DNA of 64,000 nt from Chitinophaga ginsengisegetis (GCF_900168065.1 NZ_FUZZ01000001.1:3282623-3346622), one strand, 5' to 3'; positions 45,201 through 54,324 are shown, counted from the stretch's first letter. Made by a program: numbers and translations. Notes: a model not told the origin generated them from the letters alone.

Positions 45201-45504
45201 AGGCACGCCAGCAGTTGGCCATACGATGTACCACCTGTTTCACAGAAGTTTCCCTCCCTGAAGTTCCATCGGCCTGTGGCACCCCGGCTTTGCGGAAATA
45301 TTTCTGCGCCAGGATGTCGGTAGCAATTTGCGACCAGGCTGCCGGCACTTCCACGTTGTTCATTTCGAATACTACGTCGCCACCAGGATTACGGATCACA
45401 GAGGAGCGGAGCTCATACGTAAACTGATCGTAAGGACTCACACCTTCTTTCGTAAAATGGCGGGAAAACGCAAGCCCATTCTTACTATTGACTGGATTTT
45501 TCAT
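42208..45504 (-). CDS. nrdJ: Adenosylcobalamin-dependent (class II) ribonucleoside-diphosphate reductase
   Basis: This 1098-aa class II RNR reduces ribonucleotides to deoxyribonucleotides using adenosylcobalamin, so it works with or without oxygen. Recognisable parts are [28 protein letters not shown], the active-site loop [48 protein letters not shown] and the [22 protein letters not shown] region. A C-terminal zinc-ribbon-like tail (1072-1098) has six Cys (CNTCGH...[14 protein letters not shown]). Full length. It is monocistronic and divergent from the prenylglyceryl phosphate synthase gene. Confidence 0.95.
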   Translation of the reverse strand: MKNPVNSKNGLAFSRHFTKEGVSPYDQFTYELRSSVIRNPGGDVVFEMNNVEVPAAWSQIATDILAQKYFRKAGVPQADGTSGRETSVKQVVHRMANCWRAWGEKYGYFASAEDARVFYEELTYSMLNQSCAPNSPQWFNTGLFESYGIKGKPQGHYYVEQHTGTLEKSTSAYERPQPHACFILSVNDDLVNEGGIMDLWMREARIFKYGSGVGTNFSHIRGDGEKLSGGGTSSGLMSFLKIGDRAAGAIKSGGTTRRAAKMVCLDLDHPEIMEFVNWKVEEEKKVAALIAAGYSSDYEGDAYKTVSGQNSNNSVRVPNSFFRVLEADGEWELKARSTGKTVKTVKAKDLWDQITYAAWRCADPGTQYDTTINEWHTCPQGGRINASNPCSEYMFLDNTACNLASVNLRRFFNDEKNLFDVPGFEYTVRLWTVVLEISVLMAQFPSKEVAQLSYEYRTLGLGYANLGSMLMVSGIAYDSEEARGISGAISAIMTGIAYKTSAEMAAHLGAFPRYEENREDMLRVMRNHRAAAYDASDAYDGLEIRPKGIDARYCADYLLKSATKAWDEAVKLGEQYGYRNAQATVIAPTGTIGLVMDCDTTGVEPDFALVKFKKLSGGGYFKIINQSIPTALQNLGYSSHEIKAIVDYAKGTGNFAGAPYINHQSLSEKGFMGEELKKLDTAVSSSFDISFVFNVYTLGEECLQRLGFKAEEYYSLEFSLLHALGFTDEQIEAANDYVCGTMTVEGAPYLKEAHLPVFDCANKCGKHGERYIHAHGHIRMMAAVQPFISGAISKTINLPNEATVDEIADAYKLSWELGLKACALYRDGSKLSQPLSNKSDKKKKVEAVTEPATGQDLQQLTIDELLEEVNKRMLASRDTTLKRQLSRIVERQSLPSKRGGFTQKANVGGQVIFVRTGEYNDGTLGEIFIDLAKEGSTLRSLMNCFAIAVSVGLQYGVPLEEFVDKFVFTRFEPAGMVDHPNIKSATSLIDYIFRVLGYEYLGRTDLVHVLDAPGNTGEGDADEDAEAPLPGRVSNSGQAAPRVPKKQAATAFQQESGTQDYLKSMQSDAPACNTCGHITVRSGTCYKCLNCGTSMGCS

Positions 45505-45830
45505 GCCCGTAAATTTTTCTTAGATGATATAAATGAGTTAGTATAGCGGAGTACTCTAAAATTAATTTTAAAATGCCTGGAGCGACTCATTTATTTTGCA
45601 CAGATTGTGGATAATTGCGCAAACAGTTTGCCAACACGTTTGTTATAGAGCCAAAAGAAATCCGGCTTAAAATTTGTCATTAACAAAACGTTTACAGTTC
45701 TGTCACACATAATCAGCTAGGTATCATGAAGTTCATGAATAGAAAATGAATTGAATGCATATTTATTTAGCAATGTGTGTTATTAATAAAAATATTATAC
45801 ATTTGCGACAACCGGAACAATGCGCTATTG
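45505..45830. promoter_or_regulatory. Divergent regulatory region nrdJ / prenylglyceryl phosphate synthase
   Basis: This 326-nt region holds inverted repeats but no gene. TAAATGAGT (from about 45525) has a match in ACTCATTTA (to about 45590), with the 14-bp palindrome TAAAATTAATTTTA between them, in the nrdJ leader. Farther up, three 11-nt words of one shape occur: CAAACAGTTTG (45620-45630, within a 13-bp palindrome), CAACACGTTTG (45632-45642) and CAAAACGTTTA (45684-45694). They look like repeated operator sites. I see no clear NrdR box or cobalamin riboswitch. Confidence 0.35.
45774..45805 (+). promoter_or_regulatory. Promoter of the prenylglyceryl phosphate synthase gene
   Basis: TACATTTG (45798-45805) matches TAnnTTTG, with TGTG (45774-45777) 20 nt upstream in the -33 position. 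The ATG at 45831 follows 25 nt later. Confidence 0.55.
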
Positions 45831-46586
45831 ATGTACAATAACATATACACTTCGTTCATCGAAAGAAAGGCTAAAAAGGAAAAGGCATTCGCGGTTTTAA
45901 TTGATCCGGATAAGGTGACCCCTGCCGGAATCATAGAGATTGCTGATAAATGCACTGCTGCCAAAGTTGATTATATCTTCCTTGGAGGTAGTCTGGTGAT
46001 TTCTGATCACCTTGATGAATGCGTACAACAGCTGAAAGCCAGCTGCAACATTCCCGTTGTATTATTTCCCGGAAGCCCTTCTCAGGTATCAAAATATGCC
46101 GATGCCTTACTCTATCTGTCTGTAATTTCCGGCAGAAACCCCGAATTACTGATCGGTCAGCATGTAGTATCTGCTGCTGCCGTGAAGAAAAGCGGACTGG
46201 AAGTAATTTCAACCGGTTACATGGTAATCGACGGCGGAGCACCCACAACTGTTTCTTATATCAGTAACACCATGCCTATCCCGGCAGACAAGGCAGATAT
46301 TGCCATGTGTACCGCAATAGCAGGGGAAATGCTGGGAATGAAAGTGATTTATATGGATGCCGGCAGCGGCGCCCGTGTACCTATCACAGAAAGTATGATC
46401 AGCCGGGTGGCCAGCCAGGTACAGGCTCCTATTATCGTTGGAGGAGGTATCAGGGATGCAGAAAAAGCTTACCTGAACTGTAAAGCAGGCGCGGATATTC
46501 TCGTAGTGGGTAATGCTATTGAGAAAGATCTCTCTCTCATCAAGGAACTGGCAGATGCGGTGCATTCTGTTCCCGTGAAAGCATAA
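45831..46586 (+). CDS. Geranylgeranylglyceryl/heptaprenylglyceryl phosphate synthase (PcrB family)
   Basis: A 251-aa TIM-barrel prenyltransferase joining a polyprenyl diphosphate to sn-glycerol-1-phosphate. Family features: AVLIDPDKVTP, DYIFLGGSLVISDHLDECV, PVVLFPGSPSQVSKYADALLYLSVISGRNPELLIGQHV, TGYMVIDGGAPTTVSYIS, and the phosphate loop PIIVGGGIRDAEKA...GADILVVGNAIE. It is the group seen in Bacteroidota. The ATG at 45831 is used because upstream residues are not conserved. Convergent with the LytTR gene across a strong bidirectional terminator. Confidence 0.93.
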   Translation: MYNNIYTSFIERKAKKEKAFAVLIDPDKVTPAGIIEIADKCTAAKVDYIFLGGSLVISDHLDECVQQLKASCNIPVVLFPGSPSQVSKYADALLYLSVISGRNPELLIGQHVVSAAAVKKSGLEVISTGYMVIDGGAPTTVSYISNTMPIPADKADIAMCTAIAGEMLGMKVIYMDAGSGARVPITESMISRVASQVQAPIIVGGGIRDAEKAYLNCKAGADILVVGNAIEKDLSLIKELADAVHSVPVKA

Positions 46587-46609
46587 AACAGATTTGACTT
46601 AAAAGATAT

Positions 46610-46648
46610 AAAGCGAATGACAGCAGATATCCTGCTGTCATTCGCTTT
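46610..46648. terminator. Bidirectional 17-bp terminator stem
   Basis: AAAGCGAATGACAGCAG (46610-46626) pairs perfectly with CTGCTGTCATTCGCTTT (46632-46648) around ATATC, between convergent genes ending at 46586 and 46669. Confidence 0.88.
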
Positions 46649-46668
46649 AATAGCTGATCGCCAAATAC

Positions 46669-47397
46669 TTACAGGCTCATCATTTCTTTAAACTTCACTG
46701 CCTGTCTGCGGCTTACTTCAATTTTTTCGCCTCCGCGCATTTCCAGCAACAGACCGCCATTAAAATAAGTATCAATTTTCTCAATCATCCGCAGATTCAC
46801 AATATGTTTACGGTTTGCACGGAAAAAAGTACGCTCGTCCAGTCTTTCTTCCAGCGCATTCAATGATTTGAGGATCAAAGGTTTGTTGGTTTCAAAATAT
46901 ACCCGTGCATAGTTCCCCACACTTTCAAAAAGCCGGATCTCCTGCAGCTTCACAAACCAGCACCTGTCGCCATCTTTCACAAAAACCTGGTCATTCTCAG
47001 ACAATAAATTACGGATACCACCGGATGCCGCCAAACGGTCCTTTTCATCCTGCTGATGCAGTTTGTGGATCGCATCTGCCAGCCGCTTGGGCTCTACCGG
47101 CTTTAACAGGTAGTCCAGCGCGTTGTACTCAAATGCTTTCAGCGCATACTCATCATATGCAGTAGTGAAAATCACCTGTGGTGTTTTTTCCAGCTCTGCC
47201 AGCAAGTCAAAGCCCGTTTTATCAGGCATCTGAATATCCAGGAACAGTAGGTCGGGATGAAGCGTTTCTATCTTTTCTATACCATCCTTCGCATTCACAG
47301 CTTCTCCTACCACCACTATTTCCGGGTGATCTGCCAGCAATTTCTTTAACTCACTCCTGGCCAGGCGTTCATCATCTATTATCAATGCTTTTTTCAT
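46669..47397 (-). CDS. LytTR-family response regulator
   Basis: A 242-aa response regulator starting MKKALIIDDERLAR at the ATG at 47397; a TTG at 47403 is rejected. The receiver domain spans 1-118 with the phosphoacceptor Asp54 (LLFLDIQMPDKTG), the Thr switch (VIFTTAYDEYALKAF) and Lys (YLLKPVEPKRL). The LytTR DNA-binding domain is at about 140-242 (FFRANRKHIVNLRMIEKIDTY...GGEKIEVSRRQAVKFKEMM). It lies 91 nt downstream of its cognate LytS-type kinase. The regulon cannot be read from sequence. Confidence 0.94.
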   Translation of the reverse strand: MKKALIIDDERLARSELKKLLADHPEIVVVGEAVNAKDGIEKIETLHPDLLFLDIQMPDKTGFDLLAELEKTPQVIFTTAYDEYALKAFEYNALDYLLKPVEPKRLADAIHKLHQQDEKDRLAASGGIRNLLSENDQVFVKDGDRCWFVKLQEIRLFESVGNYARVYFETNKPLILKSLNALEERLDERTFFRANRKHIVNLRMIEKIDTYFNGGLLLEMRGGEKIEVSRRQAVKFKEMMSL

Positions 47398-47488
47398 TGG
47401 CAATATGAAGTTTGGTTGATGATTTAATTGATTTAAAAATAATAGCTATAACCAGTTTATCCGGCTACAGCAGTTTATAACAAGTGAT

Positions 47489-48517
47489 TTAGAGCAAAGG
47501 CATCACTACAGTAGCTTCTACCGTTTGCTCATCTTTATTCCTGATTTCAAAGGAAGCCCTGCTTCCAAACAAAAGGCTCAACCGCTGCCGGGTGCTTTGT
47601 AATCCAAAGCCATGCCCGTTCATATTGTTTTCTACAAGCTGGCCGGTGTTTTCAATGGTAATTACATGCTGCATACCTTTCAGGGAAGAGTGAATATAAA
47701 CGAACCCGCCCCTGATGATCCGGGAAATCCCATGTTTAATGGCATTTTCCACCAGCGTTTGCAACATCATAGGAGGTACCTGTAACTCCAGCGTATCCGG
47801 GTCAATCTCATACTTTACACTCAAACGCTCCTCAAACCGGATATGTTCCAATGCAAGGTAATCCTTTACTATATTCAATTCGTTTTCCAGACTCACCGTT
47901 TCCGCCTTCTCCGTTTGCATAGAGCTTCGCAGGATATTGGAAAGCTCTGTGATGGCAGTTCTTGCCCGTTGGGGATTTTCATCTACCAGCGCCCGGATAC
48001 TGTTCAGTGCGTTAAAAATAAAATGCGGATTCAGCTGCGCTTTAATCGTTTTCAGCTCCAGCTCCTTCACAGTAGCCTCCAGCTTTAACTGATCCACCTG
48101 CGACCGCCGGTTCCTTTCAATGTAGTGCCATATGAAATATAGAAACCACCAGATAGTAGTGATCAGGAAAGAACCTACAATCCCCACCTGGATGGGCGTA
48201 TCCGATAAGTGCAACAGGTATATCCCAAAAAAGTAATATCCAATATACGATACCAGCCCCGATCCCGTCATTAACCCGATGAACAGCAGAATCTGGTTCT
48301 CAAAATTATAGTTCACCCACGCAAACCGGTGAATCAGGTTACGGAAAAAATGGGTGGCTATAAAACCGAATAACACAAAAATTACCAGATTCAGATAATA
48401 AGCCGCGTCCGGAGACGTTTTTCTGTAAACAGAAAAGGCGAAGAAAACATTGATCAGAAAATATGCCGACCACCCCAATATCTGGCACCACCAATATTTG
48501 TTTATTTGTTTAAACAT
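47489..48517 (-). CDS. LytS/YehU-type sensor histidine kinase
   Basis: A 342-aa inner-membrane kinase with four hydrophobic segments (about 12-32, 40-57, 75-100, 110-131), a short coiled coil, then the His_kinase domain with QLNPHFIFNALNSIRALV (His165) and a HATPase_c domain (MMLQTLVENAIKHGISRIIRGG, then NGHGFGLQSTRQRLSLLFG). No extracellular sensor domain is visible, so the signal may be sensed in the membrane. It pairs with the LytTR regulator just downstream. Confidence 0.94.
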   Translation of the reverse strand: MFKQINKYWWCQILGWSAYFLINVFFAFSVYRKTSPDAAYYLNLVIFVLFGFIATHFFRNLIHRFAWVNYNFENQILLFIGLMTGSGLVSYIGYYFFGIYLLHLSDTPIQVGIVGSFLITTIWWFLYFIWHYIERNRRSQVDQLKLEATVKELELKTIKAQLNPHFIFNALNSIRALVDENPQRARTAITELSNILRSSMQTEKAETVSLENELNIVKDYLALEHIRFEERLSVKYEIDPDTLELQVPPMMLQTLVENAIKHGISRIIRGGFVYIHSSLKGMQHVITIENTGQLVENNMNGHGFGLQSTRQRLSLLFGSRASFEIRNKDEQTVEATVVMPLL

Positions 48518-48703
48518 TCAATCAAATTAGTAAACTTCACCTATATTCCAAAAATACCCTACAGCGCCCCCTGCAGAAACCTAAATGTTATAAATGGTGA
48601 ATCAAAAAAGGTAAATGGCAGATGGCTGTATCTGAATGGCGAAATATCACGGAACTGTCCTATTTTCCTGTCATACTTACACTATTTACCACATATTTTT
48701 ATG

Positions 48704-48711
48704 TATTTTTG
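48704..48711 (+). promoter_or_regulatory. -7 box of dxs
   Basis: TATTTTTG matches TAnnTTTG and lies 28 nt upstream of the dxs ATG. The -33 element is not clear. Confidence 0.45.
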
Positions 48712-48739
48712 TTACTTCATATAAACCCTGAGCCCAATT

Positions 48740-50665
48740 ATGAATATAAAGGCAGGTCAACTGTTGAGCCAGATAGAATATCCCGCTGATTTGCGAAAGC
48801 TGAATAAAGAACAGCTTCACCAGGTATGTGAGGAGCTGCGTCAATACATTATTGACGTAGTAAGTGTGCATGGTGGCCACTTTGCGGCCAGTCTTGGTGT
48901 AGTGGAGCTGACAGTCGCTTTGCATTACGTTTTTAATACTCCTTACGATCAGCTGGTATGGGACGTGGGCCATCAGGCATACGGCCATAAAATTCTCACC
49001 GGTCGCCGGGAAACATTTCCTACCAACAGGAAATATAAGGGCCTCAGCGGATTTCCTAAAAGAGATGAAAGCCGCTACGATACCTTCGGCGTAGGACACT
49101 CATCCACTTCCATCTCCGCAGCACTGGGCATGGCAATGGCCTCCCATTATAAAGGAGAATTCGACCGCCAGCATATTGCAGTGATCGGCGACGGCGCCAT
49201 GACCGCAGGTATGGCCTTCGAAGCCCTCAACCACGCCGGTGTGGCAAACGCCAACGTACTCATTATCCTGAACGATAACTGCATGTCCATAGATCCTAAT
49301 GTGGGCGCGCTGAAAGAATACCTCACAGATATCACCACTTCCCCCACCTATAACAAGGTAAGGGATGATGTGTGGAACCTGCTGGGCAAATTACCTGTAG
49401 GAAAGAAATTTACCCGCGACATGGCCTCCAAACTGGAAGCCAGCCTCAAAGGCGTAGTGTCCAAATCCAGCAACCTCTTCGAAGCACTGAAGATGCGCTA
49501 CTTTGGCCCCATCGACGGACATAACATCACCAAACTGGCGGATACCCTCCAGGATCTGAAAGATATTCCCGGCCCGAAACTGCTGCACATCGTTACCACC
49601 AAAGGTAAAGGCTATGCACTCGCAGAAAAGGACCAAACCACCTGGCACGCGCCGGGTCTCTTCGATAAAATTACCGGCGAAATATTCAAAAAACCGGTCA
49701 CCAGCCCGCAACCTCCCAAATACCAGGACGTTTTTGGCCATACCATCATTGAACTCGCAGAACAAAACGATAAAATTATCGGCATCACCCCCGCTATGCC
49801 TTCCGGCTCCTCCCTCAAATTTATGATGGAGAAAATGCCGCAAAGAGCCTTCGACGTGGGCATCTGCGAACAACATGCGGTTACCCTCTCTGCCGGCATG
49901 GCAACACAGGGCATGCGCGTTTTCTGTAACATCTACTCTTCCTTCTTCCAACGTGCCTTCGATCAGGCCGTACATGATGTAGCCATCCAGAAACTACCCG
50001 TGATATTCTGCCTCGACAGGGCAGGACTCGTAGGAGAAGACGGACCTACCCATCACGGCGCCTACGATATTGCCTATATGCGCAGTATTCCCAATGTGAT
50101 CATCAGCGCGCCCATGAATGAGGAAGAAATGCGCAACCTGATGTACAGCGCCCAACTGCCGGAAAATGATATGCCTTATGTGATCCGCTATCCACGCGGA
50201 CAAGGCGTAATGCCGGAATGGCGTACACCGTTTAAAGCCATCAAAGCAGGTACCGGCCGCAAAATCCGCGACGGAAAAGATATCGCTATCCTCTCCCTCG
50301 GACATACCGGTAACTTCGTGGCTGAAGCATGTAAGGAATTAATAGGAGACGGATTACAACCCGCTCACTACGATATGCGCTTTGTAAAACCATTGGATGA
50401 AACCATGCTGCACGAAATCTTCCAGTCGTTCGACAAAATAATTACTGTGGAAGATGGTACCATTGTAGGTGGTTTCGGCAGCGCCGTTATCGAATTCATG
50501 GCAGCTAACAACTATAAGGCAACCGTTAAAAGATTAGGTATCCCCGATAGAATTGTGGAACATGGCAAGCCGGAAGAATTATACCGCGAATGTGGTTATG
50601 ATGCTGCTGGTATTGCACGCACCACCAGGGATATGCTGAAAGAAAAAATTACCGTCACTATTTAA
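48740..50665 (+). CDS. dxs: 1-Deoxy-D-xylulose-5-phosphate synthase
   Basis: This 641-aa thiamin-diphosphate enzyme condenses pyruvate and glyceraldehyde-3-phosphate, the first step of the MEP isoprenoid pathway. It shows HGGHFAASLGVVELTVALHYVF, the TPP/Mg motif GDGAMTAGMAFEALNHAG with LNDNCMSI, the transketolase pyrimidine domain (FDVGICEQHAVTLSAGMATQGMRVFCNIYSSFFQRAFDQ) and the C-terminal domain (VEDGTIVGGFGSAV). Full length. It ends at an extended hairpin terminator. Confidence 0.97.
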   Translation: MNIKAGQLLSQIEYPADLRKLNKEQLHQVCEELRQYIIDVVSVHGGHFAASLGVVELTVALHYVFNTPYDQLVWDVGHQAYGHKILTGRRETFPTNRKYKGLSGFPKRDESRYDTFGVGHSSTSISAALGMAMASHYKGEFDRQHIAVIGDGAMTAGMAFEALNHAGVANANVLIILNDNCMSIDPNVGALKEYLTDITTSPTYNKVRDDVWNLLGKLPVGKKFTRDMASKLEASLKGVVSKSSNLFEALKMRYFGPIDGHNITKLADTLQDLKDIPGPKLLHIVTTKGKGYALAEKDQTTWHAPGLFDKITGEIFKKPVTSPQPPKYQDVFGHTIIELAEQNDKIIGITPAMPSGSSLKFMMEKMPQRAFDVGICEQHAVTLSAGMATQGMRVFCNIYSSFFQRAFDQAVHDVAIQKLPVIFCLDRAGLVGEDGPTHHGAYDIAYMRSIPNVIISAPMNEEEMRNLMYSAQLPENDMPYVIRYPRGQGVMPEWRTPFKAIKAGTGRKIRDGKDIAILSLGHTGNFVAEACKELIGDGLQPAHYDMRFVKPLDETMLHEIFQSFDKIITVEDGTIVGGFGSAVIEFMAANNYKATVKRLGIPDRIVEHGKPEELYRECGYDAAGIARTTRDMLKEKITVTI

Positions 50666-50681
50666 TAAAAGAATTTAGTTA

Positions 50682-50741
50682 TTTAGCTATTTGAATATTT
50701 GATTTCCACAGAAATTGAATATTTAAATAGCTAAACTTTTT
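50682..50741 (+). terminator. Long hairpin terminator after dxs
   Basis: An 18-nt arm (50682-50699) pairs with 50718-50735 with one mismatch, and the loop itself adds ATTTC/GAAAT around CACA. CTTTTTTATA follows. The stem is AT-rich. Confidence 0.85.
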
Positions 50742-50747
50742 TATACC

Positions 50748-51794
50748 ATGTATTTTCAGCTCAGGATAACGGAGATCATACGGGAAACGCCCGGTACTTA
50801 TACTTATAAGCTGGAAAATACATCGTCGGAACCACTGGAATACATCGCCGGACAATTCCTCACCTTTCTCATTGCACTCAACAATAAAGAATACAGACGT
50901 TCTTATTCTTTCAGCTCCACACCAGGCGTGGATTCCTTTCTGTCTGTAACGATCCGCGAAAAAGAAAACGGGGAAATATCACGTCACCTTATCCATACCT
51001 GGAAAGTAAATGATATCGTTACCGCACTGGAACCTTCCGGCCGGTTCACTTACGAAAAATCGGGCGTTGCGGAGAAAGACATTTTCCTCCTGGCTGCAGG
51101 AAGCGGTATAACGCCCGTATTTTCGCTGCTGAAACAGATATTAACAACGGAGCCCAATGCCCACGTTAAACTGATTTACAGCAACACCACCCCCGAAAGA
51201 ACCATCTTTTATGAAGCATTGCTAACGTGGCAAAAGCGTTACCCGCAGCAACTGGAATGCATCTGGCTTTTCAGCAACGATCCGGATAGTCATCATACCT
51301 ACAGAAGGCTTAATAATATTTTACTGGAACAACTGGTAAATACCCATATTCGTTACCACCGGGAAGATTCGCAATTCTTTCTTTGTGGTCCTCCCGATTA
51401 TATGCGCACTATCCTGCTCACGCTTACCTTCATGGGCTTCAGGGAATCACAGCTCCATAAAGAAAACTTTGTGGTGAATACAGATACCCGGATCGCCAAA
51501 ACACCATTGCCGCAGGATCACGACCTGAAACAGGTAATCATCCGCTACCGCAATGCAGAATACACACTGGCTGTTCCCGGTAACCAAACCATTCTGAATT
51601 ACGCATTGGCAAACGAAGTATTGTTGCCCTACAGCTGCAAAGGCGGCGTATGTGGTTCCTGCACGGCACAGTGTGTGAGTGGTAAAGTATGGATGCCGGT
51701 AAATGAAGTACTTACAGATAAAGAACTCGCCGAAGGTCTCGTACTTACCTGCGTTGGATATCCCGCAAGCGACGAAGTGATCCTTGAATTATAA
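50748..51794 (+). CDS. PaaE-like FAD/2Fe-2S NAD(P)H oxidoreductase
   Basis: A 348-aa electron-transfer reductase with three domains: FAD-binding barrel (about 1-100; RRSYSFSSTPG), NAD(P)-binding domain (about 105-225; FLLAAGSGITPVFSLLKQIL; FFLCGPPDYM), and a C-terminal plant-type ferredoxin with Cys297, Cys302, Cys305 and Cys335 (SCKGGVCGSC...LTCVGYP). This order matches PaaE and ring-hydroxylase reductases. No oxygenase or phenylacetate genes are adjacent, so its partner is unknown. Confidence 0.9.
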   Translation: MYFQLRITEIIRETPGTYTYKLENTSSEPLEYIAGQFLTFLIALNNKEYRRSYSFSSTPGVDSFLSVTIREKENGEISRHLIHTWKVNDIVTALEPSGRFTYEKSGVAEKDIFLLAAGSGITPVFSLLKQILTTEPNAHVKLIYSNTTPERTIFYEALLTWQKRYPQQLECIWLFSNDPDSHHTYRRLNNILLEQLVNTHIRYHREDSQFFLCGPPDYMRTILLTLTFMGFRESQLHKENFVVNTDTRIAKTPLPQDHDLKQVIIRYRNAEYTLAVPGNQTILNYALANEVLLPYSCKGGVCGSCTAQCVSGKVWMPVNEVLTDKELAEGLVLTCVGYPASDEVILEL

Positions 51795-51888
51795 AACCAT
51801 ATAATGTAAAAAATATTATCAGTCATAACGATCTGATATTATTTTTTAGTTGCTAAAATTTTGGCTAAATTATAAGGAAAATCAGGTG

Positions 51889-53034
51889 ATGCGAAATGCC
51901 CCGATAAAGATTACTTGCTTATCGCTTTTGCTTGTTGTTATCTTTATTAACAGCTATCTCCTGTTTAAAAACGGTTTTCAAACATCTTCATTACTACTGT
52001 CACTCAGTATACTAACGCTTTGCAGTGTATTTGCCCTGCTGATTGTCGCCACATTCTTATCAGACAAACGTCCCCTTCAGTTCGAACATCTTTTTAATGA
52101 ATACCCGATCCCCATGTGGATCTATGAAAAAGCCACCATGCGCTTTTTATCTGTTAACAATGCTGCCGTAGAAAAATACGGGTACAACAGGAAAGATTTC
52201 CTGAACCTAACGTTAAAGGATATACGTAATGAAGAAGATATACCACTGCTGCTGGAAAATGCTGCAGAACGGTGCAATGGAGATGAATACAGGGGCATCT
52301 GGAAACACCGTAAAAAAGATGGCACCAATTTTTTTGTAGAGATCTACTCCCTTCCCGCGGTATACTACGGAAAAAATGCCCGCTTCATCATGGCCAAAGA
52401 CGTGGATGCACAAATGAGGGCGGCCAAAGAAGCGCGTGAACTGGGCATTCGCTATGAACTGCTTGCGCAGGCTACAAATGATGCTGTATACGACAAAAAC
52501 CTCGTAACAAATGCCGTTACCTGGAACCACGGACTACATAATCTCTTCCATTATAACAGCCATGATGAAACCGACCTGGTGCAGTGGTGGCAGGATAATA
52601 TACACCCCGCAGATCATGCCAGGATCATTTCTTCACTTGATAGCTGCAAACGTGCACATCTGAACTACTGGTCGGAAGAATACCGCTTTAAATGTGCAGA
52701 TGGCAGCTATAAATATGTGGTAGACCGTGCATTCATCATGTACGAAAATAATATCCCATATCGCATGATAGGGATGATACAGGATATCGACAAGCTCGTA
52801 AAACAAGCCAGGCAACTGGAAGAACAAAATGAAACACTCAAGGAAATTGCCTGGATCAATTCCCACGAAATACGCCGGCCGGTAGTATCTATACTCAGTA
52901 TTGCCGGCTTATTCGATAAAAGCAACCAGGACCTGCATCTCAACACCCAGCTCATGGAATGGCTGCATGAATCCACTCTTCAGCTGGATGAAATCATTCA
53001 TAAAATTGAGCATAAGGTAAAAGCTCTCCAGTAA
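51889..53034 (+). CDS. Membrane PAS sensor protein lacking an ATPase domain
   Basis: A 381-aa protein starting at the ATG at 51889, preceded by a purine-rich TAAGGAAA. Two hydrophobic segments lie near the N-terminus (about 6-24, 33-54), then two PAS domains (about 60-180: WIYEKATMRFLSVNNAAVEKYGY; about 190-300: a PAS_3-like fold with HPADHARIISSL and EEYRFKCADGSYKYVVDRA). A dimerisation helix carries HEIRRP (His326), the H-box of a HisKA domain. The protein ends about 55 residues later with no N, G1 or G2 boxes. It cannot autophosphorylate alone and may act with another kinase. Confidence 0.85.
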   Translation: MRNAPIKITCLSLLLVVIFINSYLLFKNGFQTSSLLLSLSILTLCSVFALLIVATFLSDKRPLQFEHLFNEYPIPMWIYEKATMRFLSVNNAAVEKYGYNRKDFLNLTLKDIRNEEDIPLLLENAAERCNGDEYRGIWKHRKKDGTNFFVEIYSLPAVYYGKNARFIMAKDVDAQMRAAKEARELGIRYELLAQATNDAVYDKNLVTNAVTWNHGLHNLFHYNSHDETDLVQWWQDNIHPADHARIISSLDSCKRAHLNYWSEEYRFKCADGSYKYVVDRAFIMYENNIPYRMIGMIQDIDKLVKQARQLEEQNETLKEIAWINSHEIRRPVVSILSIAGLFDKSNQDLHLNTQLMEWLHESTLQLDEIIHKIEHKVKALQ

Positions 53035-53412
53035 CTACACCTCGTAAGGTATAAATTGATTGAAGTCTTCTTTTAACGACATATATAATTTCCGGAAAAT
53101 TTCCATACGATGTTGTATGGTCTGAAAGTCATCGATAGGACGGTCGTCATGCACTACGGTTACCGGCGCGTTGGCTACTCTTTTAGCGCACTGCTTGATG
53201 TCGTGATGCATTTCATCAGCTACTTCACGTTGCCGCAGTAAACGGTTTTCAAAATGTTCAACCTGTGTCATTACATCCCGGGAAGCTTTGCTGAGGGCGA
53301 TTTGTTCCAACCGCTCCCGCATCATTTTTACTTCAGTTCTTACTTCATTTACTTCTTCTTTCCAGGAATTCAGCTGCTGGTGCAGCTCTTCAGTGGGAGT
53401 TGTGATTTCCAT
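53035..53412 (-). CDS. Coiled-coil protein of unknown function
   Basis: A 125-aa soluble protein starting MEITTPTEELHQQL at the ATG at 53412. Residues about 8-75 have heptad-like spacing (coiled coil), followed by AKRVANAPVTVVHDDRPIDDFQTIQHRMEIFRKLYMSLKEDFNQFIPYEV. I recognise no family. Its last base abuts the last base of the convergent PAS sensor gene, leaving no terminator between them. Confidence 0.75.
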   Translation of the reverse strand: MEITTPTEELHQQLNSWKEEVNEVRTEVKMMRERLEQIALSKASRDVMTQVEHFENRLLRQREVADEMHHDIKQCAKRVANAPVTVVHDDRPIDDFQTIQHRMEIFRKLYMSLKEDFNQFIPYEV

Positions 53413-53559
53413 GGTGTATTGATTTATCAATTTAAATGATGATTAAAAAACTATTCATCATACCAAACGCTGTTGTCAATATCCATATTAATTTACCAGA
53501 AAAGACCTGTTCTAAGGTACAATCTTTTTCTGTTCCACCCCTCACTTTTGCACTTCTTT

Positions 53560-54273
53560 TTACAGATAAATGCCAAACTCAGGAAAAAAACTCATCGCTT
53601 CCAGAATGCCGCCTGCACCCGCCCGCTGCGCCTGCAATACATTCGACATTCCTGCAGTGCGCGCTATTAATTCGGGCTCCGAATCACCTACTACCACTCC
53701 TTTGAATCCGGATTCATACATGGAATAATCATTCATAGAATCTCCGGCCACCAGCACCTTTTGATGAGGCAGTGCCAGCACCTGCAATAATTGTTTCAAC
53801 GTAAACCCTTTATTTACACCGGCAGGTAATATATCAAGGTATTTTCCGGCAGATAAAACCAGGTCGCATTGCAGCGATGCCGCTATTTCACGGGCACCTT
53901 CAATATCAGTGCTGTCATTATAATAATAAGAACAACGGTATTGCTGATGTGCCTCCTGGTGCAGTAATCCTCTCACTGTTTTCAATGTCTCTCTCACATG
54001 ATCACCAGGCCATTTGGCCGCAATGTGCGATTGTACCGGCTCCACCGCCGTCAATGTAGGCAGGTGGGTAACAGTAGCCCCTACATCTCCAATAATATAT
54101 TCGGGCCGCGGCAAAGCATTATTCTCCAGTAACGATAATACACTTGGTATGCCCCGGCCGGTTACAAACACCAGCTGTATATCTTTTTGTTGCTGCAATA
54201 AACTGTATAATTGTTCTTTATCTGCTGCTGTACCTCCTAAAAATGTACCGTCCAGATCTGTGGCTAATAACAT
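53560..54273 (-). CDS. HAD-IIB phosphatase, sucrose-phosphatase-like
   Basis: A 237-aa haloacid-dehalogenase hydrolase of the Cof/S6PP-type (class IIB). Motif I is LLATDLDGTFLGG, motif II VFVTGRG, motif III the Lys in VNKGFTLKQLL, and motif IV VLVAGDSMNDYSMYES, all present. The cap with IIGDVGATV resembles sucrose- and mannosylglycerate-phosphatases. The natural sugar phosphate is unknown; no matching synthase is nearby. Confidence 0.88.
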   Translation of the reverse strand: MLLATDLDGTFLGGTAADKEQLYSLLQQQKDIQLVFVTGRGIPSVLSLLENNALPRPEYIIGDVGATVTHLPTLTAVEPVQSHIAAKWPGDHVRETLKTVRGLLHQEAHQQYRCSYYYNDSTDIEGAREIAASLQCDLVLSAGKYLDILPAGVNKGFTLKQLLQVLALPHQKVLVAGDSMNDYSMYESGFKGVVVGDSEPELIARTAGMSNVLQAQRAGAGGILEAMSFFPEFGIYL

Positions 54274-54324
54274 GTGTTGTAGTGGCTTTTAATGATTTCA
54301 ATGAATGCGGATGCCGATAAAAGT

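Noticed and set aside
42196..45427. Several plus-strand frames opposite nrdJ
   Set aside because: All lie antisense to the full-length ribonucleotide reductase and look like composition artefacts.
45505..45776. Cobalamin riboswitch upstream of the B12-dependent reductase
   Set aside because: I looked for the conserved cobalamin-box and long paired structure and saw only short AT-rich inverted repeats.
53436..53705. Plus-strand 89-aa frame before the HAD gene
   Set aside because: It overlaps the 3' end of the HAD phosphatase gene on the other strand and has low-complexity, unconserved-looking sequence.
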